64,000 nucleotides of DNA from Kaistella carnis (GTDB lineage: Bacteria; Bacteroidota; Bacteroidia; Flavobacteriales; Weeksellaceae): positions 2,666,001 through 2,730,000 of the forward strand of contig NZ_CP034159.1 in the NCBI RefSeq assembly GCF_003860585.1, in the 5' to 3' direction. Position 1 is the first letter of the stretch; every line of letters starts with the position of its first letter. Positions 43,723 through 51,422 of the stretch are shown here, piece by piece. The notes under the pieces were generated by a model. The model did no database searches and was not told the origin of the DNA. It saw only the letters and a program-made list of their open reading frames with translations. Both the position numbers and the translations under genes were made by a program.

Positions 43723-43763
43723 TTTTTACTTTACTTTTTAGTAATTACCTGTAATCAGGAATG

Positions 43764-45065
43764 CTATAATTTTACTTTGATTTTATTTTTAGAATCTTTA
43801 GTTGCTGCAAATCTACGGTCTTGACGCAGGGGCATGATTCCTATCACTTCATCGTTTGCATCGCACAAAAGCCTGATTTTTTGCTGGGCTAAAATAGGAA
43901 TTTTTTCATCCTTAAAAAATTTTGAGATTTTCTTTTTGCCTATCATGCCGATTGGGTAAAAAAAGTCACCTTCTTTTCTAGGCCTTATTTTCAAGGGCCA
44001 GTGAATTTTATCACCATCAATATCCCAGCTGAAGGTACCCAGTTTTGCGATTTCTTTTCCTTCTGCTTCCGGAATAATAATCTCATTTACGAAATTTTGA
44101 TTCAAGAGGATTTCTGTGGGATTCTTCGTTATTTTTTCAAGGCTTAATTTTTGCAGAATTAAACTTTCGCGATCAATAATCAATTGATATTCATTCGACC
44201 GAAAAATTTTTCCTGTTTCTGCTTTTTCATTTTTAGCAATTTCTTGGCGGTCATTAAAACCGTATTTCCGGAGAATTTCGAATCGAACAAAATCACTCTG
44301 TTTAAAAAAAAGCTCTTTCTTAAGGAGAGAATAATCTTCTCCTTCCGAAGTGAGTTTTTCTTCTATTTTTGCTATCTGATCTTTTACAAAATTTGTCGTC
44401 TGATTTAAATAGGAAATGCTTTTCCCAAAATTTTCTAGAAAATTATCATTTACTTCCAAGAGTTTTGGAACAATTTGATTTCGGATCTTATTCCGTAAAT
44501 AATCGTTTTTTTGATTGGATTGATCTTCTCGAAACTCGATGTTGTTTTCTTTCGCGAAGTCATAGATGTCCTCCTTTGAAAAACATAAAAGAGGTCTCAG
44601 TATATTATTTTCATTTGCCGGAATTCCACTCAAGCCTTTAATTCCGGATGCTTTGGATAAATTAATAATAAAAGTTTCCAGTTGATCATTTAAGTGATGA
44701 GCAGTTACGATGAAATCTATATTTTGTTCTTCTTTAATTTTTCTAAAAAAATCGTATCGTAAATTACGCGCCCATTCCTGAATTGAATGCTGTGGTTTTT
44801 TGTCCTCCGCTGTAACGGAATATAAATGTAACGGAATATTGCTTTTTGCACAAGTTTTTTCAACCAAATATTGATCCTCATTTGATGCTTCACCACGTAG
44901 TTTGTAGTTAACGTGGGCCACTTGAATATTCACCTTCAGATCTTTAAAAAGTTCAAATAAAACCATAGAATCCACGCCACCACTTATGGCGAGTAAAAAT
45001 TTTGAATTCCTGTAATCAGCGCAAATTTGGTCTAAAGAATGCTGAAAAGTCTTTGTATTAAGCAA
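43764..45065 (-). CDS. tilS: tRNA(Ile)-lysidine synthetase
   Basis: 433 residues. The PP-loop ATP-binding motif LLAISGGVDSMVLF is at residues about 24-37, followed by HVNYKLRGEAS, AHHLNDQLETFIINLSKASG and GLSGIPANENNILRPLL, all typical for TilS. The C-terminal domain (KIRPRKEGDFFYPIGMIGKKKISKFFKDEKIP) is the family's tRNA-binding module. The enzyme changes C34 to lysidine in tRNA-Ile(CAU), needed to read AUA. It is divergent from the OmpA-family gene. Confidence 0.95.
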   Translation of the reverse strand: MLNTKTFQHSLDQICADYRNSKFLLAISGGVDSMVLFELFKDLKVNIQVAHVNYKLRGEASNEDQYLVEKTCAKSNIPLHLYSVTAEDKKPQHSIQEWARNLRYDFFRKIKEEQNIDFIVTAHHLNDQLETFIINLSKASGIKGLSGIPANENNILRPLLCFSKEDIYDFAKENNIEFREDQSNQKNDYLRNKIRNQIVPKLLEVNDNFLENFGKSISYLNQTTNFVKDQIAKIEEKLTSEGEDYSLLKKELFFKQSDFVRFEILRKYGFNDRQEIAKNEKAETGKIFRSNEYQLIIDRESLILQKLSLEKITKNPTEILLNQNFVNEIIIPEAEGKEIAKLGTFSWDIDGDKIHWPLKIRPRKEGDFFYPIGMIGKKKISKFFKDEKIPILAQQKIRLLCDANDEVIGIMPLRQDRRFAATKDSKNKIKVKL

Positions 45066-45155
45066 TTTTTAAGGATTTTTTAAGGAATATTTAGCAAAGA
45101 TAATTCTTCTGTTCAAAATGATTTCATTATTTTTGGATGAATAAATTTGAATATT

Positions 45156-45992
45156 ATGAATATAGGAAAAATTGGAGCAGTGCTGGGAATGGCAATTATG
45201 ATGACTTCTTGCGTAAGTAAGAAACAGTTTGATGCTTTAAATGAAAATTACAATCAGTGTATCACCAATGTGGGTGAAAGACAACGTGAGATTCAGGATT
45301 TAAAAGGCGTTAACACTGGTTTAGCAAGTGAAAATGCTTTGTTGAAAGGTCAGAATGATGCTTTGAAATCCTCGCTTGATGCCTGTTTGGCGAATAGTGG
45401 AAAAGGTTCTGCGAATATTGATAAATTAATTGGTGAGATTAATTCTTCCAATAAATATATTAAACAGCTAATTTCTACAAACGCTAAAAATGACAGTTTA
45501 AATTTGGCCTTATCGAACAAATTGAAACGATCTTTGGATAATATCGCAGATAGCGATGTTCAGGTGAAGGTGTTAAAAGGAGTGGTTATGATTTCTTTGT
45601 CAGACAATATGTTGTATAAAACGGGAGATTATAATATTTTGCCTGCAGCACAGGAAGTGTTAGGAAAAGTAGCGAAGGTAATTAATGATTACGATACCTA
45701 TTCCGTATTAATTGAAGGTAACACCGATAATGTTCCTTTGAATTCAAACAATTTACCAAAAGATAACTGGGATCTTTCAGCCTTGAGAGCAACTTCAATG
45801 GCTAAAGTTCTTCAAACAAAATTCGGCGTAAACCCATCGAGAATTACTGCGGGTGGACGAAGCGAATACAATCCAAAAACAACAAACGCTTCAGTTTCCG
45901 GAAGAGCGGAAAACAGAAGAACAGAAATCATCATTATGCCTAAGCTGGATGAGTTCATGAAATTAATGGATATTGCTCCGGTAAAAAACTAA
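45156..45992 (+). CDS. OmpA-family lipoprotein (peptidoglycan-binding)
   Basis: 278 residues. A lipoprotein signal (MIMTSC-type lipobox AIMMTSC) precedes a coiled-coil stalk (residues about 25-110) and then the OmpA-like domain: VLIEGNTDNVPL, NWDLSALRATSMAKVL and RITAGGRSEYNP with the peptidoglycan-binding RAENRRTEIII ending. It links the outer membrane to the cell wall. I chose ATG 45156 over TTG 45147. TATTTTTG before the start could be a -7 box. A strong terminator follows. Confidence 0.92.
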   Translation: MNIGKIGAVLGMAIMMTSCVSKKQFDALNENYNQCITNVGERQREIQDLKGVNTGLASENALLKGQNDALKSSLDACLANSGKGSANIDKLIGEINSSNKYIKQLISTNAKNDSLNLALSNKLKRSLDNIADSDVQVKVLKGVVMISLSDNMLYKTGDYNILPAAQEVLGKVAKVINDYDTYSVLIEGNTDNVPLNSNNLPKDNWDLSALRATSMAKVLQTKFGVNPSRITAGGRSEYNPKTTNASVSGRAENRRTEIIIMPKLDEFMKLMDIAPVKN

Positions 45993-46018
45993 GCAATTCT
46001 CTTTTTCGATAATTTTAG

Positions 46019-46057
46019 CGCTGTTAGAGCTTTTGGTTCTAACAGCGTTTTTGTTTT
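46019..46057 (+). terminator. Terminator of the OmpA-family gene
   Basis: CGCTGTTAGA (46019-46028) pairs with TCTAACAGCG (46038-46047), 10 bp with a 9-nt loop, followed by TTTTTGTTTT. Confidence 0.9.
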
Positions 46058-46090
46058 AAATGCTTAAATTTGTTTTAAATTAATGATGCA

Positions 46091-46738
46091 ATGAGTTTTT
46101 TTGAAGAACAATGTCCGGAAATGGACCGCTATTTAGGAAATCACACTTCGGGCGAGCCTGAAATACTAAAACGTTTACGCAAAGAAACTTTTCAGAAAAC
46201 GACCCAACCGCACATGATTTCCGGTTATCAACAGGGGAGATTGCTGGCGATCTTATCTAAAATGTCCCGGCCGAAGAACATTCTTGAGATAGGAACTTTT
46301 ACCGGATATGCAACATTGTGTTTAGCTGAAGGTTTAGATAGAGAAGGAAAAATCACCACTTTGGATGTAAATGAGGAACTGGCTTATTTGCCCAAAAAAT
46401 ATTTCGCGGAAAGTGAATTTTCCGGTCAGATTGATTTTCAGTTGAAAGATGCGAATGATTTTCTGGAAGAAACTGCTGAGTTTTTCGACTTCGTTTTTAT
46501 TGATGCTGACAAAGAGAATTATATGACCTATTTTAATCTGATAAAACCGCACGTAAAGAGTGGCGCGGTCATTCTTTTTGACAATGTTTTATGGTATGGA
46601 AAGGTTTTGGAAGAAAATCCGAAGAAAAAAGCGACACAAATCATAAAAGAACTTAATGAGGCAGTAACGAAAGATACCGATTTTGAAAATCTTATTTTAC
46701 CTTTGCGGGACGGACTTCATTTAATTCGAAAAAAATAA
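46091..46738 (+). CDS. Class I SAM-dependent O-methyltransferase
   Basis: 215 residues of the catechol/caffeoyl-CoA O-methyltransferase type. The AdoMet motif NILEIGTFTGYATLCLAEGL is near residue 60, then KITTLDVNEEL, and the metal-site region FDFVFIDADKENYMTYF and AVILFDNVLWYG follow. It methylates a hydroxyl of an unknown small substrate and needs a divalent metal. It is 16 bp before the NlpC/P60 gene, probably in the same operon. Confidence 0.92.
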   Translation: MSFFEEQCPEMDRYLGNHTSGEPEILKRLRKETFQKTTQPHMISGYQQGRLLAILSKMSRPKNILEIGTFTGYATLCLAEGLDREGKITTLDVNEELAYLPKKYFAESEFSGQIDFQLKDANDFLEETAEFFDFVFIDADKENYMTYFNLIKPHVKSGAVILFDNVLWYGKVLEENPKKKATQIIKELNEAVTKDTDFENLILPLRDGLHLIRKK

Positions 46739-46754
46739 ACTTTTTATATTTACG

Positions 46755-47468
46755 ATGAGCAAAGGAATTTGTACAGTTTCTGTGGCTGCACTTCGCGCAG
46801 ATCATTCGCATCAGTCAGAGATGACTTCCCAGCTTCTTTATGGAGAAACAGTATCGATTCTGAAAAATGACGGTAAGTTCATGAAGGTGAAAATGGATAT
46901 CGATGGTTATGAAGGTTGGGTTGATGCGCAACAGATCGCCGAAGTAACAGAAGAAATTCTTTCAAAAAGAGCTTTCGAAATAATCACCACTCCTTTTAAA
47001 ACATATAATACGCGGCAAGGTAAAATCTTACTTTCTTTGGGGAGTGAAGTTGGTGTTGAACATAGAAATGAAAATAATGCATTGCAACTTGAAGATATTT
47101 CCGAAACCGCCGAACAGTTTTTAAATGTGCCTTATCTTTGGAGTGGCAGAAGCGTTTTTGGCGTGGATTGTAGCGGCTTCGTGCAGTTGCTTTATAAGGT
47201 TCATGGAATCAACTTACCCAGAGACGCTTACCAACAGGCAGAACTAGGAGAGGTTTTAAGTTTTATAGAGGAAAGTAAGCCTGGCGATTTGGCCTTTTTT
47301 GAAAATGAAGAGGGCGTTATTACGCATGTTGGGATGATGCTTAACGATCATGAAATTATTCACGCGTACGGAAAAGTGAGAATAGACTCCCTGGATTCCA
47401 CCGGAATTTATAACCGTGAGCTTAAAAAACACACCCATAAACTACGGTTTTTGCGGAGTATTTTTTAA
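46755..47468 (+). CDS. NlpC/P60 cell-wall peptidase with SH3-like domain (C40 family)
   Basis: 237 residues. Two SH3b-like segments (ICTVSVAALRADHSHQSEMTSQLLYGE; FKTYNTRQGKILLSLGSEV) lead to the NlpC/P60 domain. The nucleophile is in VDCSGFVQLLYK (about residue 137), the His in VITHVGMML (about 195) and the third polar residue in IIHAYGKV. It cuts peptidoglycan stem peptides, probably between D-Glu and the diamino acid. No signal peptide is visible, so it may act on recycled muropeptides in the cytoplasm. Confidence 0.93.
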   Translation: MSKGICTVSVAALRADHSHQSEMTSQLLYGETVSILKNDGKFMKVKMDIDGYEGWVDAQQIAEVTEEILSKRAFEIITTPFKTYNTRQGKILLSLGSEVGVEHRNENNALQLEDISETAEQFLNVPYLWSGRSVFGVDCSGFVQLLYKVHGINLPRDAYQQAELGEVLSFIEESKPGDLAFFENEEGVITHVGMMLNDHEIIHAYGKVRIDSLDSTGIYNRELKKHTHKLRFLRSIF

Positions 47469-47516
47469 AAATAATATAAAGTTGTAGTTTAGAGCAGTCT
47501 ATTTATTTAGTTTATC

Positions 47517-48002
47517 ATGAAAAAGCTCCCTTTTTATTTGAAGATTATCTCTTTTTGTCTGCTCCTGTTTATTTGGGATTATATATTCATGAATTACCGG
47601 GATCTGCCGAATTTCATCCCTATTTATTTTGATTTTAGTGGACAGCCAACGGTTTCTGCACCCAAAATGTTAATTTGGTTTCTGGCAGCAGTTGCAAGTT
47701 TTATTTATTTGCTTATTTTTTATCTGACCAAAAATATAAAATCACCTTTATTAAAAATGCCGGAAAATATTAAGGAAGATTCGCAGAAAGCCGAGGTCAT
47801 CGTCAGTATTTTCCACCTCATTATTATGTTGCTTTTAACGGTGATATCTTATGAAAGCATTTCAGTTGGATTGGGAAAGACAGAGTCGCTGAGTCCGCTG
47901 CCTATTTATTTAATAGGGTTGCTTTTTCTTGCGGTTATCATCATGGTCGTTTATTCCTATCTTCTTTCAAAAAAGCCGCATTCCAAAAAAACCTTATACT
48001 GA
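47517..48002 (+). CDS. DUF1648-type membrane protein
   Basis: 161 residues, four predicted membrane helices (about residues 8-24, 50-70, 92-112 and 128-150). The N-terminal segment NYRDLPNFIPIYFDFSGQPTVSAPK contains the P-x-x-x-P-x-H/Y-F-x-x-x-G-x-P motif of DUF1648 proteins. Its function is unknown. Its stop overlaps the waaA start by one base (TGATG). Confidence 0.85.
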   Translation: MKKLPFYLKIISFCLLLFIWDYIFMNYRDLPNFIPIYFDFSGQPTVSAPKMLIWFLAAVASFIYLLIFYLTKNIKSPLLKMPENIKEDSQKAEVIVSIFHLIIMLLLTVISYESISVGLGKTESLSPLPIYLIGLLFLAVIIMVVYSYLLSKKPHSKKTLY

Positions 48003-49243
48003 TGTTTGTCTATAACATATTGATCAGATTTCTTATCGCGGGAATCAAAGTCGGCGCCATCTTTAATTATAAATTAAAAAAAGGCCTTGCCGGAAGGCGA
48101 CAAAGTTGCGATCTTGTTAAATCCCAATTTTCTTCCGAGGATAAAATTATCTGGATGCATGCCGCCAGCTTGGGAGAGTATGAACAAGGTCTTCCCGTCC
48201 TGGAGAAACTGAAAGAAAAATTTCCGAATCACAAAATTTTAATTACTTTTTTCTCACCTTCAGGTTATGATCATGTCGTGTCCAAAAAGACGATAGCAGA
48301 TGTGATTTGCTATCTTCCATTTGATACTGAAAAATGGGTGGGTGAATTTATATCTCATTTCAAAACCGATTTGTTTTTCACCGTTAAATATGAATATTGG
48401 TATCATCTTTTAGAGGGATTAAAAAAACAGGGTGCAAAAGTCTATGTTGTTTCTGCCCTGTTTTATGAAACTCAGGTTTTCTTTAAAGCGTACGGAAAGT
48501 GGTTTGTAAATCAACTTAAAAAAAATGTCGACTGGTTTTTTCATCAGACAAAACATTCTACAGCATTGGCAAAAGGAATTGGTTTGAAGAATTCCAGTAC
48601 TGCCGGAGATACCCGTTACGATCGGGTTCGCAAACTTCGTGATCGCGACAATAGCGTCGCCTTTATTGAAGAATTTAAGCAGGATTATAAAATGGTCATT
48701 TTTGGCAGTTCCTGGGAGGCAGAAGAACGGGTGGCAGAAATTATTGCGGCGAAGACCAAGGATGTCAAAATTATTATAGCGCCACATGATCTAAAAAGAG
48801 TGGCGCATTTAAAAGATCTTTTTCCGGCAGCAATTCTTTACTCTCAGATTACCGACCGGCAATCGCTGCGGTTTTTAAATGTAAAAGTGTTGATCATCGA
48901 TTGTATCGGTTTGCTTTCTAAACTATATTCTTACGGTGACATAGCGATTGTTGGCGGAGGGTTTCATTCAAAAGGTCTTCATAACATTCTGGAAGCGGCA
49001 ACTTTTGGAATTCCCGTGTTTTTTGGAAATCAATATACCAAAAATCCAGAGGCTGATGAACTTGTGGCCCGAAATGGAGGCAAAGCATTCGAGGATGAAT
49101 TTTTTGCTGCACCTTATCTTCTGGGTCTTTTAAATGACGAGAAGCTAATAAAGAGAATGGGGGCAAATGCGCGTAATTTCATTGAAGATCAACCCATCGC
49201 TTCGGAAATTATCGTCGATCAAATTGTTAAAAGGCACTTTTGA
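48002..49243 (+). CDS. waaA: 3-deoxy-D-manno-octulosonic acid (Kdo) transferase
   Basis: 413 residues. This membrane-associated GT-B enzyme adds Kdo from CMP-Kdo to lipid A precursor in lipopolysaccharide synthesis. An N-terminal hydrophobic segment is followed by IWMHAASLGEYEQGLPVLE (catalytic Glu), the substrate region FTVKYEYWYHLL and the nucleotide-binding end GGGFHSKGLHNILEAATFGIPVFFG. The length is normal. It is co-oriented and coupled with the DUF1648 gene. Confidence 0.95.
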   Translation: MFVYNILIRFLIAGIKVGAIFNYKLKKGLAGRRQSCDLVKSQFSSEDKIIWMHAASLGEYEQGLPVLEKLKEKFPNHKILITFFSPSGYDHVVSKKTIADVICYLPFDTEKWVGEFISHFKTDLFFTVKYEYWYHLLEGLKKQGAKVYVVSALFYETQVFFKAYGKWFVNQLKKNVDWFFHQTKHSTALAKGIGLKNSSTAGDTRYDRVRKLRDRDNSVAFIEEFKQDYKMVIFGSSWEAEERVAEIIAAKTKDVKIIIAPHDLKRVAHLKDLFPAAILYSQITDRQSLRFLNVKVLIIDCIGLLSKLYSYGDIAIVGGGFHSKGLHNILEAATFGIPVFFGNQYTKNPEADELVARNGGKAFEDEFFAAPYLLGLLNDEKLIKRMGANARNFIEDQPIASEIIVDQIVKRHF

Positions 49244-49326
49244 TAGGGAAGCATTGACAAATCAGGTGCCTGCCACTATAATCTTTTTATGATGATTTGG
49301 AGAGTAAACTTCCTCGGTGCAATATG

Positions 49327-49938
49327 TTATTTCAATAATCCTTCGGCTTTAATCTTTTTTAAAATAACATCCATATGTTCTGGGATGTTTTCAGGTTCAA
49401 ACCAGCTTAGAAATAATCCATTATGAAGTGCAAGCTGCTCGAGGTTTTTATTCTGTAGAATTTCTTTCTTAACCTCTTCGTAAGTTTCTCTTAGATCTAA
49501 GTAGTAATCCGGATCTATTTTTTTAGTTAAAATAAGGGACCTAAAAATTTTGTTGAGTAGATAAATATAGAGTTTGTAGTGATCACCGCTTTTCGGCAGG
49601 TGTTTTAATGTTTCACTCACCAGCAAAAGCGTCAAAGAAATCTCCCCAAACTTATCGGTCGTAATTTTTACATGTTCCGTAATTTTTGCGCTTATCCGTC
49701 TGATACCGGGAAGAAAATATTTCGTCCGTCCATATTTTTGGGCAACCTGTTTTACTTCTGTTTTGATGAGCGATTCCATTTGTAGTCTCTTGTCATCAGC
49801 GGTTTCTTCATCAATCAGTTCAAAATAAAGACGGTGCGATAGAATTCGGTCTTTTCGTAGCAAGCGGATGATGAGTTTGTCCTTTTCCTGCGACGTAAAA
49901 GCAGAAATTGCTTGTTTAAATTCTTTTGAATACTCCAT
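49327..49938 (-). CDS. Uncharacterised conserved-type cytosolic protein
   Basis: 203 residues, basic and mainly helical, with no signal peptide or membrane helix. It contains ITTDKFGEISLTLLLVSETLKHLPKSGDHYKLYIYLLNKIFRSLILTKK and a C-terminal EHMDVILKKIKAEGLL. Homologues in this family are sometimes annotated as dUTPase, but no dUTPase motif is visible. Its start overlaps the stop of the glycosyltransferase gene by one base. Confidence 0.75.
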   Translation of the reverse strand: MEYSKEFKQAISAFTSQEKDKLIIRLLRKDRILSHRLYFELIDEETADDKRLQMESLIKTEVKQVAQKYGRTKYFLPGIRRISAKITEHVKITTDKFGEISLTLLLVSETLKHLPKSGDHYKLYIYLLNKIFRSLILTKKIDPDYYLDLRETYEEVKKEILQNKNLEQLALHNGLFLSWFEPENIPEHMDVILKKIKAEGLLK

Positions 49939-50690
49939 TAATTAAAGACTTTTGAGTATTTCATAAATCCATTTATTGCCCAGTTTACCGTATAATACCA
50001 CGATTTTAAAGTAGAAAATTTCATATGATCTTTGTATACCAAATACTGATCTTTCATAATGTTTGTTTTTTTTCGGGAGATGCTTTTCGCATGCATTCTA
50101 TATTTCGCCATGGTTTTTGGGAGCGGTTTGCCGACCGGTATTTTCTTTAATAAATTCAGCCACATCACATGATCTTCGCGTTTGCTTCCGGCAGGGAAAA
50201 ATTCTTTTCCAACCCTTTGGGAGTCGTACATTGAACTTAATAGGGACAAGCGACAAGTTTTTAAAAGATTATCGAAAGTGACCTCCTTATCCGCTTTAAA
50301 ATCACCGATGGCAGGGATCAGGTTTTCATCACAACGGCTGTAATTGGAGTAAGCCAGTTCAACATTTTCCTTTTTCATAAAGGCAATCATTTCTGATAAA
50401 AATTGAGGTTCCCAATAATCATCAGAATCCAAAAAAGTAATATATCGGCCCGTCGCTTTTTCTAAAGATATATTTCTGGCCTGACCTGCGCCGCCGTTTT
50501 TATCTACCACCGTTAATTTAATTCTGGGATCTTTGGTTTTATTAATAATTTCAACAGAACGATCTGAAGAATGATCGTCCGTAATTAGCCATTCCCAATC
50601 AGTAAATGTTTGATTTAAAACCGATTGTATGGTTTTTTCTAAAAATCTTTCAGAATTATAACATGGTGTTATAATAGAAATCTGCGGCAT
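49938..50690 (-). CDS. Glycosyltransferase family 2 protein
   Basis: 250 residues of the GT-A fold. The N-terminus ISIITPCYNSERFLEKTIQSVLNQTFTDWE, LITDDHSSDRSVEIIN and the metal-binding D-x-D region YITFLDSDDYWEP are standard GT2 signatures. The C-terminal part has the acceptor-site region EDHVMWLNLLKK. It transfers a sugar to an envelope polysaccharide or lipid; the donor is not predictable. It starts the two-gene operon with the 49327 gene. Confidence 0.93.
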   Translation of the reverse strand: MPQISIITPCYNSERFLEKTIQSVLNQTFTDWEWLITDDHSSDRSVEIINKTKDPRIKLTVVDKNGGAGQARNISLEKATGRYITFLDSDDYWEPQFLSEMIAFMKKENVELAYSNYSRCDENLIPAIGDFKADKEVTFDNLLKTCRLSLLSSMYDSQRVGKEFFPAGSKREDHVMWLNLLKKIPVGKPLPKTMAKYRMHAKSISRKKTNIMKDQYLVYKDHMKFSTLKSWYYTVNWAINGFMKYSKVFN

Positions 50691-50786
50691 TTAAAGTGTT
50701 TTTACAAAGATAGAAAGATAATTTCTTATTTAGTATCCATGGCATAATACTTGGAACAGTTTAACATAATCTTTAAAAATACTATT

Positions 50787-51305
50787 ATGAAAAAATTATT
50801 TCATCAAACATTCCCCAAGATGCACGTATTGAAGAAGGCATTGATATTCCCCTTATTACTTTTACTCATGATATCAGTTTCCTGTCGTAGTAATGATGAG
50901 GAAACTCCGCCGGACAATCAAGCGTTGATTGGTATTTGGCAACCATACAAATACAATCAGAAAGCAACTTTGACTACAGGACCTTATGACAAGACTACAG
51001 ATTTAACGATTTGTCAGCAGAAATCAAGGGTGATTTTTGATCAAAACGATGCCGGAACGACCAAGTTGTACGGCGAAGATAATGGAACGTGTACCTTGCA
51101 AAATGAAGCAACATTTACGTATACTTATGATGCTTCTTCCAAAACACTTAACATTAAAAACAGCGACGGAACAACACAGTCCGGAACTATAAAACAGTTA
51201 AGTGAATCCGATTTGGTCTACGAACTCGTCGGAACGCTGGAAATTGAGGGAGAACAAAATGTTAAAGTAACAACTACCATTTATGGTAGAAGAACAAAAG
51301 ATTAA
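50787..51305 (+). CDS. Lipocalin-like lipoprotein
   Basis: 172 residues. A long N-terminus with a hydrophobic stretch (ALIFPLLLLLMISVSC) ends in a lipobox Cys (about residue 33). The mature part begins LIGIWQPYKYNQK and has repeated strand patterns and two more Cys, as in lipocalin-like domains of Flavobacteriia lipoproteins. I chose ATG 50787; the preceding in-frame TTG at 50751 is less likely. It is followed by a terminator. Confidence 0.8.
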   Translation: MKKLFHQTFPKMHVLKKALIFPLLLLLMISVSCRSNDEETPPDNQALIGIWQPYKYNQKATLTTGPYDKTTDLTICQQKSRVIFDQNDAGTTKLYGEDNGTCTLQNEATFTYTYDASSKTLNIKNSDGTTQSGTIKQLSESDLVYELVGTLEIEGEQNVKVTTTIYGRRTKD

Positions 51306-51349
51306 GAAGTCCCTTTCTTTTATTTTTACTAATGAAAATCCGTGAAAAT

Positions 51350-51379
51350 AATCCCTGCAAATTTTAGCGGGGATTTTTT
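51350..51379 (+). terminator. Terminator before leuS
   Basis: AATCCCTGC pairs with GCGGGGATT around an 8-nt loop (one G-T pair), followed by TTTTTT-type sequence. Confidence 0.8.
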
Positions 51380-51422
51380 CATTTCAAAACCTTAAATTTG
51401 TCACTTACTTTAAAATTAAGAA